From contig JAPOXW010000030.1 of assembly GCA_026706895.1 (NCBI GenBank), positions 1 through 64,000 on the forward strand: 64,000 nucleotides of DNA, read 5' to 3'. The notes beneath the pieces were generated by a model. It did not search any database. It saw only the letters and a program-made list of their open reading frames with translations, and was not told the origin of the DNA. This stretch comes from Gammaproteobacteria bacterium. Lineage in GTDB: Bacteria > Pseudomonadota > Gammaproteobacteria > Poriferisulfidales > Poriferisulfidaceae. Position numbers and translations under genes: made by a program. Every line of letters starts with the position of its first letter. The stretch's first letter is position 1. This document shows positions 9,191-19,372 of this stretch, piece by piece.

Positions 9191-10501
9191 GTGGCACCTC
9201 CCAAAGCCTCGCCGTTCGCCGAGTTGCGCCAACGCCTCCTGTTCGTGGTGGGCGCGCTGATCGTCTATCGCATCGGGACCTACATTCCGGTGCCGGGCGT
9301 GGATCCCAGTGCGCTGGCCCGCTTCTTCGAACAGCAAAGCGGCACCATCATCGACTTGTTCAACATGTTCTCGGGGGGTGCGCTGGAGCGCCTCAGCATC
9401 TTGGCGTTGGGCATCATGCCGTACATTTCGTCCGCGATCATCATGCAGTTGATGACCGCCGTGATCCCGAGCCTCAAGGAATTGCGCAAGGAAGGGGAGC
9501 AGGGACGGCGGCAGATCACCCAGTACACGCGTTACGGCACCCTGGCCTTGGCCACGTTTCAGGCCGGCGGCGTGTCGGTGGCGCTGCAAAGCCAGGGCAT
9601 CGCGCTTTATACCGGCTACGGCTTCGCGATCACTGCGATCATCACCCTGGTGACCGGGACCATGTTCCTGATGTGGCTCGGCGAGCAGATCACGGAGCGC
9701 GGCATCGGAAACGGAATCTCGCTGATCATCTTCACCAGTATCGTCGCCGGTCTGCCGACCGCAGTCGGTGGCACTCTGGAACTGGCCAGCACCGGCGAAC
9801 TGTCGTCCGCGCTGGTGGTGCTCCTGTTTGCCCTGGTTCTGGCCATCACCGCGTTTGTTGTATTCATCGAACGTGGGCAGCGCCGCATCACGGTCAACTA
9901 CGCCCGACAGCAGCAGGGCCGGCATGTCGCCATGCAGTCGACGCACCTGCCGTTCAAGCTCAACATGGCTGGCGTCATCCCGCCGATCTTCGCTTCCAGC
10001 ATCATCCTGTTCCCGGCCACGTTCGGGCAATGGGCCGGCACGGCCGAAGGCATGGGCTGGTTGCGCGACCTGTCGGCCACCTTGGGGCCGGGGCAGCCGC
10101 TTTACGTGCTGTTCTACGCGGTCGCCATCGCGTTCTTCTGTTTCTTCTATACCGCGCTGGTGTACGATTCCAAGGACACCGCGGACAACTTGAAGCGCTC
10201 CGGCGCATTCATCCCGGGCATCCGCCCGGGTGCGCAGACGGCCCGCTACATCGACACCGTGATGACCCGCCTGACTGCAGTCGGCGCGATGTACATCGTG
10301 TTCGTGTGTTTGCTGCCCGAATTCCTGATCCTGGGTCTGAGCGTTCCGTTTTATTTCGGCGGGACTTCGCTGCTGATCATCGTGGTGGTGGTGATGGATT
10401 TCATCGCCCAGCTACAGACGCACCTGATGTCGCATCAGTACGAAGGGCTGCTGAAGAAAGCCGAGGCGCGGGGCATGCGTTCCCGCAGCCTCCTGCGATG
10501 A
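9191..10501 (+). CDS. secY: Protein translocase subunit SecY
   Basis: SecY is the channel of the SecYEG translocon in the inner membrane. The 436-residue protein shows about ten hydrophobic segments, with YIPVPGVD after the first and a QQQGR-containing cytosolic loop. The start is GTG at 9191, with AGGAG 7 nt upstream, directly after the rplO stop. Its place between rplO and rpmJ is the standard one. Confidence 0.97.
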   Translation: MAPPKASPFAELRQRLLFVVGALIVYRIGTYIPVPGVDPSALARFFEQQSGTIIDLFNMFSGGALERLSILALGIMPYISSAIIMQLMTAVIPSLKELRKEGEQGRRQITQYTRYGTLALATFQAGGVSVALQSQGIALYTGYGFAITAIITLVTGTMFLMWLGEQITERGIGNGISLIIFTSIVAGLPTAVGGTLELASTGELSSALVVLLFALVLAITAFVVFIERGQRRITVNYARQQQGRHVAMQSTHLPFKLNMAGVIPPIFASSIILFPATFGQWAGTAEGMGWLRDLSATLGPGQPLYVLFYAVAIAFFCFFYTALVYDSKDTADNLKRSGAFIPGIRPGAQTARYIDTVMTRLTAVGAMYIVFVCLLPEFLILGLSVPFYFGGTSLLIIVVVVMDFIAQLQTHLMSHQYEGLLKKAEARGMRSRSLLR

Positions 10502-10513
10502 GAGGAGGATTCC

Positions 10514-10627
10514 ATGAAAGTCCAGGCTTCCGTCAAACGAATCTGCCGTCACTGCAAGATCGTGCGCCGCAACGGCGTGGTGCGCGTAATTTGCAGGATT
10601 CCCCGCCACAAGCAACGGCAGGGTTGA
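10514..10627 (+). CDS. rpmJ: 50S ribosomal protein L36 (zinc-binding type)
   Basis: A 37-residue protein: [19 protein letters not shown], then NGVVRVIC and [10 protein letters not shown]. The CxxC...CxxxxH pattern is the zinc ribbon of the C+ form of L36. GGAGG lies just upstream (10503-10507). The 38-nt gap to rpsM contains TAAAAT at 10633 but no matching -35 box. Confidence 0.96.
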   Translation: MKVQASVKRICRHCKIVRRNGVVRVICRIPRHKQRQG

Positions 10628-10665
10628 TGCAGTAAAATACAACCCTTTTACGCGCACGAAAAACC

Positions 10666-11022
10666 ATGGCACGAATTGCAGGCGTCAACCTCCCCGATCA
10701 CAAGCATACGGTGATCGCGTTGCAGTCTATTTTTGGCATCGGACGCAGCCGGGCGGTGGCGATTTGCGCGACCTGCTCGGTGAATCCGGCGGAGAAGTTG
10801 GGCGGCCTCAGCGAGGTGGAGCTCGGTGCGTTGCGCGAAGCGGTTGGGAAGTACACCATCGAGGGCGATCTGCGCCGCGAGACCGCCATGAGCATCAAGC
10901 GCCTGATGGACCTCGGCTGCTACCGGGGGGTGCGCCATCGGCGCAGCCTGCCGCTGCGCGGCCAGCGAACCCGAACCAACGCACGTACCCGAAAAGGGCC
11001 GCGTCGCCCTATCCGCAAGTAA
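10666..11022 (+). CDS. rpsM: 30S ribosomal protein S13
   Basis: S13 is in the 30S head and forms intersubunit bridges. It begins [20 protein letters not shown] and has the IGRSRA helix-hairpin motif and the basic tail [20 protein letters not shown]. Length 118 residues. First gene of the alpha block. Confidence 0.97.
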   Translation: MARIAGVNLPDHKHTVIALQSIFGIGRSRAVAICATCSVNPAEKLGGLSEVELGALREAVGKYTIEGDLRRETAMSIKRLMDLGCYRGVRHRRSLPLRGQRTRTNARTRKGPRRPIRK

Positions 11023-11025
11023 TCC

Positions 11026-11427
11026 ATGGCTGCTCCTAAATCCAAGACCTCCACCCGGGCGCGCAAGAAAGTCCGCCGGACGTTGACCGACGGGATCGCG
11101 CACATCCGCGCCTCGTTCAACAACACGATCGTGACCATCACCGACCTGCAGGGCAACACCCTGTGTTGGGCGACCTCCGGGGGATCCGGCTTCAAGGGTT
11201 CCCGCAAGAGTACTCCGTTTGCCGCCCAGGTCGCAGCTTCGCGAGTCGGCAAGGAAGCCCAAGAATTCGGGATCCGCAACCTGGAAGTCCGGGTGCGCGG
11301 GCCGGGACCGGGCCGCGAGTCGGCCATGCGGGCGCTGAACGCAAGCGGTTTCCGGATCACCAACATCCGGGACATCACCCCGGTTCCACACAACGGCTGC
11401 CGCCCGCCGAAGCGGCGCCGCGTCTGA
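11026..11427 (+). CDS. rpsK: 30S ribosomal protein S11
   Basis: S11 shapes the 30S platform and the mRNA path near the E site. Recognised by [19 protein letters not shown], the [21 protein letters not shown] loop and the C-terminal [13 protein letters not shown]. Length 133 residues. Confidence 0.97.
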   Translation: MAAPKSKTSTRARKKVRRTLTDGIAHIRASFNNTIVTITDLQGNTLCWATSGGSGFKGSRKSTPFAAQVAASRVGKEAQEFGIRNLEVRVRGPGPGRESAMRALNASGFRITNIRDITPVPHNGCRPPKRRRV

Positions 11428-11437
11428 GGGTAGGGTC

Positions 11438-12067
11438 ATGGCACGATATCTCGGACCCCGATGCAAGCTCATGCGGCGCGAGGGCACCAACTTGGAGCTC
11501 AAGTCTCCGGTGCGTGAACTGGACAAGAAGTGCAAGCTCGACGTACCGCCGGGCAGCAAGGGTGGACGTGGCGGCCGACGCGGACGGATTTCCGATTACG
11601 GCCTGCAGTTGCGCGAAAAACAGAAACTGCGCCGCCTGTACGGCGTGCTTGAGCGGCAGTTCCGCAACTATTACAAGAAAGCCTCGCAGGCCAAGGGCTC
11701 GACTGGCGACAACCTGATGCGCTTGTTGGAGTGCCGGCTGGACAACGTGGTGTACCGGATGGGCTTTGGCACGACCCGGGCGGAATGCCGCCAGATCGTC
11801 TCGCACAAAGGCATTGAGGTGAACGGCAAGATAGTCAACATTCCGTCGTATTCGGTCGAGGCCGGCGACGTGATTGCCGTGCGCGAGAAGATGCGGGAGC
11901 AGGTGCGGATCAGGGACGCGGTCGGCATTGCCAAGCAGCAGGGCCTGCCGGACTGGGTGGACGTCGATTTTGACAAGCTCGAAGGGACCTTCAAGCAACC
12001 TCCGGCGCGTGACGAGATTTACAGGGAAATCAACGAATCTCTTGTCGTTGAGTTCTATTCGAAATAA
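11438..12067 (+). CDS. rpsD: 30S ribosomal protein S4
   Basis: S4 starts 16S assembly and in E. coli represses the alpha operon. It starts [23 protein letters not shown]. The S4 RNA-binding domain spans about residues 97-160 ([16 protein letters not shown]). The end is VVEFYSK. Length 209 residues. It lacks the full four-Cys zinc knuckle. Confidence 0.97.
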   Translation: MARYLGPRCKLMRREGTNLELKSPVRELDKKCKLDVPPGSKGGRGGRRGRISDYGLQLREKQKLRRLYGVLERQFRNYYKKASQAKGSTGDNLMRLLECRLDNVVYRMGFGTTRAECRQIVSHKGIEVNGKIVNIPSYSVEAGDVIAVREKMREQVRIRDAVGIAKQQGLPDWVDVDFDKLEGTFKQPPARDEIYREINESLVVEFYSK

Positions 12068-12087
12068 TCCTGAAGAGGACTGGAAGA

Positions 12088-13083
12088 ATGCTGAGCAGCG
12101 AACTGATGGTGCCCCGCGTGGTGGAAGCCAAGTACACGGCCGGCCGCGAGGCGCGGGTGGTGTTGGAGCCGATGGAGCGAGGGTTCGGGCACACGCTCGG
12201 GAACGCGCTGCGACGGGTCTTGCTGTCGTCCATCCCGGGCTCGGCCATCACCGAGGTCGAGATCGAGGGCGTGAAACACGAGTACGACACGCTCGACGGG
12301 GTGCAGGAGGACGTGGTCGACATCCTGCTCAACCTCAAGGGCATCGCCATCCGCATGCATGAACGGGTCAAGGCCGAACTGCACCTGCAGAAGAGCGGCC
12401 CGGGGGTCGTGTGTGCAGGTGACATCGAGATTGGTCACGACATCGAGATCGCAAATCCGGATCACGTGATTGCGCACCTGACCGAGGCCGGCTCGCTGGA
12501 CATGCGGCTGAAGATCGAACGAGGGCGTGGGTACGTCCCGGTTCCGGCACGCCGGCGCGACGACCAGGAACATTCCATTGGCACCCTGCTGCTGGACGCG
12601 AGTTTCAGCCCGATCCGACGGGTGGCCTACCACGTGGAGAACACCCGCGTGGAGCAGCGCACCGATCTGGACAAGCTGGTGCTGGACCTGGAGACGAATG
12701 GCACCGTTGAGCCGGAGGAGATCATTCGCATGGCTGCAGTGATCCTGAGTGAGCAGCTGTCGGTGCTGGTTGGTCTCGAAGGCGAGGTAATGCGCCCGGT
12801 TCCGGCCCACACCACCGAAGTCGATCCGGTCTTCAAACTGCCGATCGACGAACTGGAACTGGGAGTTCGCTCGATCAACAGCCTCAAGCAGGAGAACATC
12901 TTCTTCGTGGGCGACTTGGTGCAGAAGGGCGAGGACGAACTGATGAAGCAGACGCCGAACATCGGGGTGAAGACCGTCGCGGAAATCAAGCAGGCCCTGG
13001 CGGCACGCGAGCTCACGCTGGCCATGAAGATCGAGAATTGGCCCCCCGCCGACTTGGTGCGCGGACGCACGCCGCTATTCTGA
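12088..13083 (+). CDS. rpoA: DNA-directed RNA polymerase subunit alpha
   Basis: RpoA dimerises to nucleate RNA polymerase assembly. The N-terminal domain includes [22 protein letters not shown] linker follows, then the C-terminal domain (about residues 245-315: [17 protein letters not shown], then [14 protein letters not shown]) that binds UP elements and activators. Length 331 residues, close to the 329 of E. coli. Confidence 0.98.
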   Translation: MLSSELMVPRVVEAKYTAGREARVVLEPMERGFGHTLGNALRRVLLSSIPGSAITEVEIEGVKHEYDTLDGVQEDVVDILLNLKGIAIRMHERVKAELHLQKSGPGVVCAGDIEIGHDIEIANPDHVIAHLTEAGSLDMRLKIERGRGYVPVPARRRDDQEHSIGTLLLDASFSPIRRVAYHVENTRVEQRTDLDKLVLDLETNGTVEPEEIIRMAAVILSEQLSVLVGLEGEVMRPVPAHTTEVDPVFKLPIDELELGVRSINSLKQENIFFVGDLVQKGEDELMKQTPNIGVKTVAEIKQALAARELTLAMKIENWPPADLVRGRTPLF

Positions 13084-13093
13084 GGAATCCGCC

Positions 13094-13522
13094 ATGCGCC
13101 ACCGAAAGGCCGGCCGCCGCCTGAACCGAACCTCGGCACATCGTCGAGCCATGTTCCGCAACATGGCCGTGTCGCTGCTGCAGCACGAGGGGATTCACAC
13201 GACCTTGCCGAAAGCCAAGGAACTGCGTCGGGTCGTCGAGCCGCTGATCACGTTGGCCGGCGAGGACACGTTGGCCCGTCGTCGCCGTGCGTTCGACAAG
13301 CTGCGCGACCGACCGACCGTCGGCAAATTGTTTACCGAATTAGGACCGAAATACAAGGATCGCCCTGGAGGCTACCTCCGGGTTCTCAAGAACGGTTACC
13401 GACCGGGCGACAACGCCCCGATGGCGTACGTCGAACTGGTAGATCGGGAAATCAATTCTGACGCAGAAATGGAATCGTCTGCTCCCGAGACTGTTGAAGA
13501 AGCTGCTGAAGCAGCGGAATAA
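13094..13522 (+). CDS. rplQ: 50S ribosomal protein L17
   Basis: L17 lies near the tunnel exit. The N-terminal [24 protein letters not shown] is invariant in the family. The 142-residue length includes an acidic Ala/Glu tail (about 20 residues) past the usual end. Last gene of the ribosomal block. Confidence 0.96.
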   Translation: MRHRKAGRRLNRTSAHRRAMFRNMAVSLLQHEGIHTTLPKAKELRRVVEPLITLAGEDTLARRRRAFDKLRDRPTVGKLFTELGPKYKDRPGGYLRVLKNGYRPGDNAPMAYVELVDREINSDAEMESSAPETVEEAAEAAE

Positions 13523-13547
13523 CCAGAATCTGCTTTCTTTTTGCACG

Positions 13548-13564
13548 AGGCCAGGCTCTGGCCT
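13548..13564 (+). terminator. Possible terminator hairpin after rplQ
   Basis: A perfect 7-bp stem (AGGCCAG / CTGGCCT) with a 3-nt loop lies 25 nt after the rplQ stop. No T tract follows, so it may act as a weak or Rho-assisted terminator, or only protect the 3' end. Confidence 0.45.
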
Positions 13565-13622
13565 TCCCGAGATTTGATTGCCGCCGCAGCCCGCTTCGAA
13601 GGGAGTGTGGTTGCGTTTATGC

Positions 13623-13656
13623 TTGACAGTAGCGGGTGAGAGGCTATACTTCTCAC
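13623..13656 (+). promoter_or_regulatory. higBA promoter with overlapping operator palindrome
   Basis: A -35 box TTGACA (13623-13628), a 16-nt spacer and a -10 box TATACT (13645-13650). A palindrome GTGAGA (13636-13641) / TCTCAC (13651-13656) straddles the -10 box, as expected for an autorepressed toxin-antitoxin operon. The predicted transcription start falls on or next to the higB ATG at 13657, so the message may be leaderless. Confidence 0.7.
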
Positions 13657-13935
13657 ATGATCAAGAATTTTCGTCACAAAGGTCTGAAACTGCTCTACGA
13701 AAAAGGTGACCGACGGAAAATTCAAGCGGATCATGCAGAGAAGATCAGGAGTATTCTCTTCATGCTGGAGCAAATGGAAAGTATGGATGATTTGGCATAC
13801 TTGGGACTGCGTCTGCATCCCTTGAAGGGTGATCTGGCGAATTTTTGGTCCGTCACAGTTTCAGCAAACTGGCGCATCATTTTCCGTTTTGACGGCGAGG
13901 ATGCAAGTGAAATCGACTTGATTGACTACCACTAG
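13657..13935 (+). CDS. higB: HigB-family toxin (RelE/ParE-like mRNA interferase)
   Basis: A 92-residue protein of the HigB plasmid-maintenance killer family, which cuts translated mRNA in the ribosomal A site. Diagnostic segments are MIKNFRHKGLKLLYEKGDRRK near the start, LHPLKGDLANFWSVTVSANWRIIFRF in the core and an end like IDLIDYH. The start at ATG 13657 matches the family. A longer frame from GTG 13636 would begin inside the promoter. higA follows 30 nt later, the toxin-first order typical of higBA. Confidence 0.92.
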   Translation: MIKNFRHKGLKLLYEKGDRRKIQADHAEKIRSILFMLEQMESMDDLAYLGLRLHPLKGDLANFWSVTVSANWRIIFRFDGEDASEIDLIDYH

Positions 13936-13965
13936 ATCTTACTGCGCGTAAATGGAGAATTTGAT

Positions 13966-14259
13966 ATGGCGATGAAAGACCCTCCACATCCGGGATCGGT
14001 ATTCCGGCAGGTGTGCATTGATCCCATAGGCTTGACTGTCACTGAGGCAGCGACGCATCTGGGAGTTAGCCGCAGACAGCTTTCAGATGTAGTGAATGGT
14101 CGTTCGGGCATTTCTCCGGAAATGGCCGTCCGTATTAGCAAGGTTTTTGGCGGTAGTGCGCAAATCTGGTGCCGCATGCAGGCGGCTTATGACCTTGCCC
14201 GTACATTGGAGCGCGCTGACACCATTAAAGTTGGCCGTTTGCGTCCTGTGGCGACGTAA
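13966..14259 (+). CDS. higA: HigA-family antitoxin (XRE-type HTH)
   Basis: A 97-residue antitoxin that neutralises HigB and, with it, represses the operon. Family features are HPGSVFRQVCIDPIGL near the N-terminus and a helix-turn-helix around residues 25-60 (TEAATHLGVSRRQLSDVVNGRSGIS, then MAVRISKVFG). A GGAG Shine-Dalgarno site lies 8 nt upstream. A HigA paralogue without a toxin is at 27392-27679. Confidence 0.93.
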   Translation: MAMKDPPHPGSVFRQVCIDPIGLTVTEAATHLGVSRRQLSDVVNGRSGISPEMAVRISKVFGGSAQIWCRMQAAYDLARTLERADTIKVGRLRPVAT

Positions 14260-14322
14260 GCGGTTGCCCATTCGATTCTCCGGGCTTACTCCGGCTTCTT
14301 GAGGCTTAGAGTCTTTCGGGCG

Positions 14323-14484
14323 TCAAATCGTTGCGTCGGTGTAATCGCATAGTACCAATTTACCTATTTCCGCATCATTGGAAATCAGGCATAGCACTGC
14401 CTCTTCGAGAAGGGCCTCGCGAAAGTCTGGATCGCACTCAACACGAGCGAGGATCGTTTCTTTGAAGTTCCATGTCGAAGCCAT
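14323..14484 (-). pseudogene. Truncated antitoxin-like protein remnant
   Basis: A 53-codon frame begins MASTWNFKETILARVECDPD and ends TGA after DYTDATI. It resembles, from memory of the family, the first half of the roughly 100-residue addiction-module antidote proteins that begin with a FKET...R...RDP.F..AL pattern and continue with a helix-turn-helix after the DATIGF-like segment. Here the HTH half is missing and no toxin gene is next to it. It lies between higA and uvrA, so this is probably a decayed toxin-antitoxin unit. It could also be a short functional peptide. Confidence 0.55.
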
Positions 14485-14534
14485 GTGTTGGTTTCTCTCA
14501 CGGGGATGCCTGATCTACAATCGGCAGACCGCAT

Positions 14535-17348
14535 TCAGGTTGCTTTCAATGCTGGCGCCAAGAATTGCCCAGTATAAGACCTCTTGTTACGTGCCACTTT
14601 TTCTGGCGGACCTTCGGTGACGATCCGCCCGCCTGCCTGACCGCCTTCCGGGCCGAGATCGATGATCCAATCGGCAGTCTTGATGACGTCCAGGTTGTGT
14701 TCGATCACGATCACAGTGTTGCCGCGGTCGCGCAATTGATGCAGGACGTGCAACAGAAGCTTGATGTCGTGGAAATGCAGTCCGGTGGTCGGCTCGTCCA
14801 GGATGTAGAGGGTCTGCCCGGTCCCGCGCTTGGACAATTCGCGTGACAACTTGATGCGCTGGGCTTCTCCTCCCGACAGGGTGGTGGCACTCTGCCCGAG
14901 GTGCAGATAGGACAGACCGACTTGTGCCAAGGTGTCAAGCTTGCGGCGTACTACGGGGACATTTTCGAAGAATTCGCGGGCCGTCTCGACCGTCATGTCG
15001 AGAATTTCCGCTATGTTCTTGTGCTTGTAGCGGATGTCCAGCGTTTCCCGGTTGTACCGCAGTCCCTCGCAAACATCGCAGGGCACGTAGACGTCCGGTA
15101 AGAAGTGCATTTCAACCTTGATGACGCCGTCGCCCTGGCAGGCTTCGCAGCGGCCGCCCCGGACATTGAAACTGAACCGACCCGGCCGGTAGCCCCGGGA
15201 ACGGGCTTCCTGGGTGCCTGCGAACAATTCCCGCACCGGGCCGAACAGGCCGGTATAGGTAGCCGGATTCGAACGGGGAGTGCGCCCGATCGGGCTCTGA
15301 TCGATGCGGATGACCTTGTCGATCAAGTCCAAACCTTCCAGCTTTTCGCAAGGGCCAGGAATCCAATCTTTCGGTTGGATCATCTGCCCGTACAGGGTGT
15401 CGTTCACGAGTGTCGACTTCCCGGATCCAGAGACGCCGGTGACGCAGGTGAGAAGGCCGACCGGAATCGACACGTCCAGGTCGCACAGGTTGTTGCCAGA
15501 GGCCTTGTGGACGATCAACTGCCGGTCTTTCTGCGCACGTACCCGTTGCGTGGGGATTTCGATCTTCTGCTGCCCTGAAAGGTATTGGGCAGTCAAAGAA
15601 TCCTTCACCCGAGAGACTTCTTCCGCCGAGCCTTGGGCAACTACGCGACCGCCATGGATTCCTGCACCGGGACCGAGGTCGACCAGATGGTCGGCGCTAA
15701 GCATGGCACTTTCGTCGTGCTCCACGACGATAACGGTGTTTCCGAGATCGCGCAGGTGGGCGAGCGTCCTCAGGAGCCGGGCGTTGTCCCGCTGGTGTAG
15801 GCCGATGGACGGTTCATCCAGGATGTAGGTTACGCCGACCAGCCCGGCACCGATCTGGCTGGCCAGGCGGATGCGTTGCGCTTCGCCGCCGGACAGGGTT
15901 TCGGCGCGACGTTCCAAGCTTAGGTACTCCAGGCCGACATCGATCAAAAATCGAAGCCGCTGGCCAATTTCGGCAATGATCTTCGCGGCAATTTTCGCCC
16001 GGTACCCGGAAAGATCCAACTTTTCGAAGAATCCGAAGACATCGGCAATGGGCCAGCGCAGCAATTGGGGCAGGGGGGTGCCATCTATGAAGACGTTTCG
16101 GGCAGCTTCACACAGGCGCTCACCCTCACAGGCCGGGCAGGCACGCTGGCTGCGGTAGCGCGAGAGTTCGTCGCGCACGGCCGGAGACTCCGTGTCGCGG
16201 TAGCGTCGCTCCATGTTCGGGAGCACCCCCTCGAACGGGTGCTTGGAACGCATCCGGCGACCATGGGTGTCGGTGTATTCAAACGTGATGGATTCGCCGT
16301 TAGAACCGTACAGGATGATGTCGCGCGCACGGCGCGGCAGGCGCTCGAACGTGGCATCAACGGAAAATTTATAGTGCCTTGCCAAGGTTTTGATCATCCG
16401 AAAATAGGCGACATTTCGCGAATCCCATCCACGGATCGCGCCGTGGCGCAGGGAGCGGTCGGAATGAATTACCTTGGCCTCATCGAAAAACGTCTGCACG
16501 CCAAGGCCATCGCATTCGTCGCAGGCGCCGACCGGGCTGTTGAAGGAAAACAGCCGGGGTTCCAGTTCGTTGAGGCTGTAGCCGCATTCCGGGCAGGCGT
16601 ACTGGCTGGAGAAGGTTTCGTCGATGGACTCACCGTCCATATTGACCACGCGCGCCACTCCTTGTCCAAGTCTTAGCGCGGTTTCGAAGGATTCGGCAAT
16701 GCGGGTACGGATTCCGTCGCGAACCTTCAGGCGGTCGACGATGACTTCGATCGTGTGTTTGCGGCGGAGATCCAATTGGATCGGTTCGTCGAGTTCGCGG
16801 GCTTTGCCATCAATGCGCGCACGCAGGAAACCTTGCGCCTGCAGTCCCTGCAAGAGTTCTTGGTGCTCTCCTTTGCGATCACGCACCACGGGCGCAAGAA
16901 TCATGACACGCCGACCTTCCGGCAGGGCCTGCACGTGATCCGTCATCTCGGTGATGGTCTGGGCCTGCAGGTCGTGGCTGTGGCGCGGGCACCGGGGGGT
17001 GCCGACCCGAGCGTACATCAGGCGCAGGTAATCGTGAATTTCGGTGATCGTGCCGACGGTGGAACGGGGATTATGCGAGGCGCTCTTCTGTTCGATCGAG
17101 ATGGCCGGGGACAGTCCTTCAATGCTGTCCACGTCGGGCTTTTCCATGCGTGCGAGGAACTGGCGGGCATACGCCGACAAGGATTCGACGTAGCGGCGCT
17201 GCCCCTCGGCGAAGATGGTGTCGAAAGCGAGCGAGGATTTGCCGGATCCGGACAGGCCGGTGACCACGGTCAACCGGTCACGCGGGATGTCCAGATCGAT
17301 ATTGTCGAGATTGTGCGTCCGTGCTCCGCGGATCCGGATTTGTTCCAT
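14535..17348 (-). CDS. uvrA: UvrABC system protein A (excinuclease ATPase)
   Basis: UvrA detects bulky DNA lesions as a dimer and loads UvrB in nucleotide excision repair. The 937-residue protein has two ABC modules: Walker A sites GLSGSGKSS near residue 31 and GVSGSGKST in the second half, and two LSGGEAQRI signatures. Zinc modules are visible as CPECG...CDECDG and CEACQGDG...CDVCEG. It is divergent from the MFS gene, with a 137-nt gap. I saw only half of a possible LexA box there (CTGT-N8-AGGA). Confidence 0.98.
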   Translation of the reverse strand: MEQIRIRGARTHNLDNIDLDIPRDRLTVVTGLSGSGKSSLAFDTIFAEGQRRYVESLSAYARQFLARMEKPDVDSIEGLSPAISIEQKSASHNPRSTVGTITEIHDYLRLMYARVGTPRCPRHSHDLQAQTITEMTDHVQALPEGRRVMILAPVVRDRKGEHQELLQGLQAQGFLRARIDGKARELDEPIQLDLRRKHTIEVIVDRLKVRDGIRTRIAESFETALRLGQGVARVVNMDGESIDETFSSQYACPECGYSLNELEPRLFSFNSPVGACDECDGLGVQTFFDEAKVIHSDRSLRHGAIRGWDSRNVAYFRMIKTLARHYKFSVDATFERLPRRARDIILYGSNGESITFEYTDTHGRRMRSKHPFEGVLPNMERRYRDTESPAVRDELSRYRSQRACPACEGERLCEAARNVFIDGTPLPQLLRWPIADVFGFFEKLDLSGYRAKIAAKIIAEIGQRLRFLIDVGLEYLSLERRAETLSGGEAQRIRLASQIGAGLVGVTYILDEPSIGLHQRDNARLLRTLAHLRDLGNTVIVVEHDESAMLSADHLVDLGPGAGIHGGRVVAQGSAEEVSRVKDSLTAQYLSGQQKIEIPTQRVRAQKDRQLIVHKASGNNLCDLDVSIPVGLLTCVTGVSGSGKSTLVNDTLYGQMIQPKDWIPGPCEKLEGLDLIDKVIRIDQSPIGRTPRSNPATYTGLFGPVRELFAGTQEARSRGYRPGRFSFNVRGGRCEACQGDGVIKVEMHFLPDVYVPCDVCEGLRYNRETLDIRYKHKNIAEILDMTVETAREFFENVPVVRRKLDTLAQVGLSYLHLGQSATTLSGGEAQRIKLSRELSKRGTGQTLYILDEPTTGLHFHDIKLLLHVLHQLRDRGNTVIVIEHNLDVIKTADWIIDLGPEGGQAGGRIVTEGPPEKVARNKRSYTGQFLAPALKAT

Positions 17349-17485
17349 GTCGAGGCTTCCGTCAGGTTAGCCTCCTACTATACGACAGAACCGGACTTGC
17401 CCGCTACCTGAAGTCCTGACCGGTGGGCACTACCAAGTGCTAGAAAACGAGGCTCATGTTGCAATTGATAAAATAGCGACAGCCC

Positions 17486-18724
17486 ATGCACTTGCCGCAT
17501 CAGGCCTGCATGCTACAAAAACCAATGGGCCTTAATTCCCCCTCGACTGATTCTTCTCTCACCTCTCTGGAATACAGAGCGGTGGGAACCCTTGGAGGCG
17601 TATATGCCCTGCGCATGCTGGGCCTGTTCATCATCTTCCCAGTCTTTGCTATTTACGCAGAGACCTTGCAAAACTCGACTCCAATGCTTGCGGGCATTGC
17701 GGTAGGAATTTACGGATTGACGCAGGCGGCGCTGCAAGTGCCGATGGGTTGGCTGTCGGATCGCTTTGGCCGCCGTGCCGTCGTGCTGTTGGGACTCACG
17801 GTATTCGTGGTGGGGAGCTTGGTGGCGGCAGATGCCACCAGTATTGAACAGATGATCATTGGACGTGCGTTGCAGGGGGCCGGCGCGATCTCCGCGGCCT
17901 TGACCGCGTGGGTGGCCGACCTGAGCCGGGAGCAGGTGCGAGCCCGGATGATGGGAATGATTGGAATGCTGATTGGCTCGACTTTCATTATTTCCCTGAT
18001 CGCCGGGCCTCTGCTGGCCGGAAAGATCGGGGTGGACGGCATATTCGCATTGGTAGCAGGCTTGGCCGTGCTGGCCATGGTCATGGTGTTGGTGCTGATT
18101 CCGGCAGGACAGGCCGCACCCCAACGGGTGGCAGGCTCGTGGAGCGATATGAGAGAGATCTTGCGAGATTCCAGGTTGTTGCGCCTGAGTCTGGGCGCGT
18201 CCATCATCCACATGCTGCTGACTGCGAATTTCATGTCGCTGCCGCTCGCGATGCGGGATCTCGCCGGCCTCCCGGTCGAGCAGCACAGCATGTTTTATCT
18301 GGTCGTCCTGGCCGGATCGGCACTGTTCCTCTTTCCGATCCTCCGTCTGGCGCAGTCCCGTGTCGAGGGATGGATGCGGACCTTCGCATTGATACTGGTT
18401 GTCTCTGAAGTGCTATTGATCTTTGTGCGCCATGAAACAATGTTGTTGGGCGGCGTACTGCTGATATTTTTCATTGTCTTCAACTTTCTGGAGGCTCAGT
18501 TGCCGGCCCAGGTTTCTCGCCTGTGTCCGGTAGACCTCAAGGGCATGGCGCTGGGGGTTTTTTCCACGGCTCAGTTCATGGGGGCCTTTCTGGGCGGGCT
18601 TCTGGCAGGATTGTTTCTGGAGGGACAGAATGCGGAAGCCTTGTACTTGACCTTGGCCGGTTTTGCTGTGTTTTGGGCTCTGTTGCTGAATGGGCTAGAA
18701 TTGTCGGAGGAACGGCGCATATAA
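17486..18724 (+). CDS. Major facilitator superfamily transporter
   Basis: A proton-linked MFS efflux-type permease with about 12 hydrophobic segments. The loop 2-3 signature GWLSDRFGRRAVVLLGL is clear. The order uvrA-MFS-ssb recurs in gammaproteobacteria (for example Pseudomonas), which supports orthology but not a substrate. The start is uncertain: ATGs at 17486, 17510 and 17525 are in frame and none has a clear Shine-Dalgarno site. The last gives 399 residues. Confidence 0.88.
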   Translation: MHLPHQACMLQKPMGLNSPSTDSSLTSLEYRAVGTLGGVYALRMLGLFIIFPVFAIYAETLQNSTPMLAGIAVGIYGLTQAALQVPMGWLSDRFGRRAVVLLGLTVFVVGSLVAADATSIEQMIIGRALQGAGAISAALTAWVADLSREQVRARMMGMIGMLIGSTFIISLIAGPLLAGKIGVDGIFALVAGLAVLAMVMVLVLIPAGQAAPQRVAGSWSDMREILRDSRLLRLSLGASIIHMLLTANFMSLPLAMRDLAGLPVEQHSMFYLVVLAGSALFLFPILRLAQSRVEGWMRTFALILVVSEVLLIFVRHETMLLGGVLLIFFIVFNFLEAQLPAQVSRLCPVDLKGMALGVFSTAQFMGAFLGGLLAGLFLEGQNAEALYLTLAGFAVFWALLLNGLELSEERRI

Positions 18725-18841
18725 GGCAACCGCAAGGTTATAATTTTTCTAGTAATAAGCGGTAGTGCGTTGAATAATAATAAAAATATGCTTAAGTATT
18801 ATCGCACGGAAGCGAAAGCATGTAAGTCCGGAGGATGAACG

Positions 18842-19330
18842 ATGTCGAGAGGAGTCAATAAAGTGATTCTGGTGGGGACTTTGGGGGCTGATCCCGAACT
18901 TCGCCAGACCAACAGTGGATCCAGTGTTTGCAACATGCGAATCGCCACCAACGACTGGCGGCGGGACAGTGCAACGAATGAACGGGTGGAAACGACCGAA
19001 TGGCACAACATCGTGCTGTTCAAACGCTTGGCCGAAGTAGCGGAACGCTACCTGAAAAAAGGTTCTCAGGTGTATATTGAGGGCAAGTTGCGAACCCGGA
19101 AATGGCAGGATCGGGATGGGAATAACCGCTACAGCACGGAAGTGATCGCCAACGACATGCAGTTGTTAGGCGCGCGCGGCGGCAGTGGCGGCTATGCATC
19201 GGAAAGCCAGGGGAACTATATGTCGGAAAACTCGAGGCCGAGCGGCGGCAATGGTCCCGGCTCGGGGGGGGCTCCGGCAGAGGCTCCGGCAGGGGATGAT
19301 GCCGACTTTGATGACGACATTCCGTTTTAG
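18842..19330 (+). CDS. ssb: Single-stranded DNA-binding protein
   Basis: SSB coats single-stranded DNA and recruits repair and replication enzymes. It has an N-terminal OB fold ([20 protein letters not shown]), a Gly-rich linker and the acidic tip DDDIPF that binds partner proteins. Length 162 residues. GGAGGA precedes the ATG. The 117-nt upstream gap is unusually AT-rich (TATAAT at 18737) and probably holds its promoter. Confidence 0.98.
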   Translation: MSRGVNKVILVGTLGADPELRQTNSGSSVCNMRIATNDWRRDSATNERVETTEWHNIVLFKRLAEVAERYLKKGSQVYIEGKLRTRKWQDRDGNNRYSTEVIANDMQLLGARGGSGGYASESQGNYMSENSRPSGGNGPGSGGAPAEAPAGDDADFDDDIPF

Positions 19331-19372
19331 ATACCCGCGCGGGCATTCCATGCCGCGGCGGCGGAAGGAGTA

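Noticed and set aside
8753-10030. 425-residue minus-strand frame opposite rplO-secY
   Set aside because: Antisense shadow; repetitive His/Gly/Arg-rich composition.
10628-10665. Promoter for the alpha block before rpsM
   Set aside because: TAAAAT is present at 10633 but no -35 box lies at 16-18 nt.
17349-17485. LexA box between uvrA and the MFS gene
   Set aside because: Only CTGT with a poor second half (AGGA) is present.
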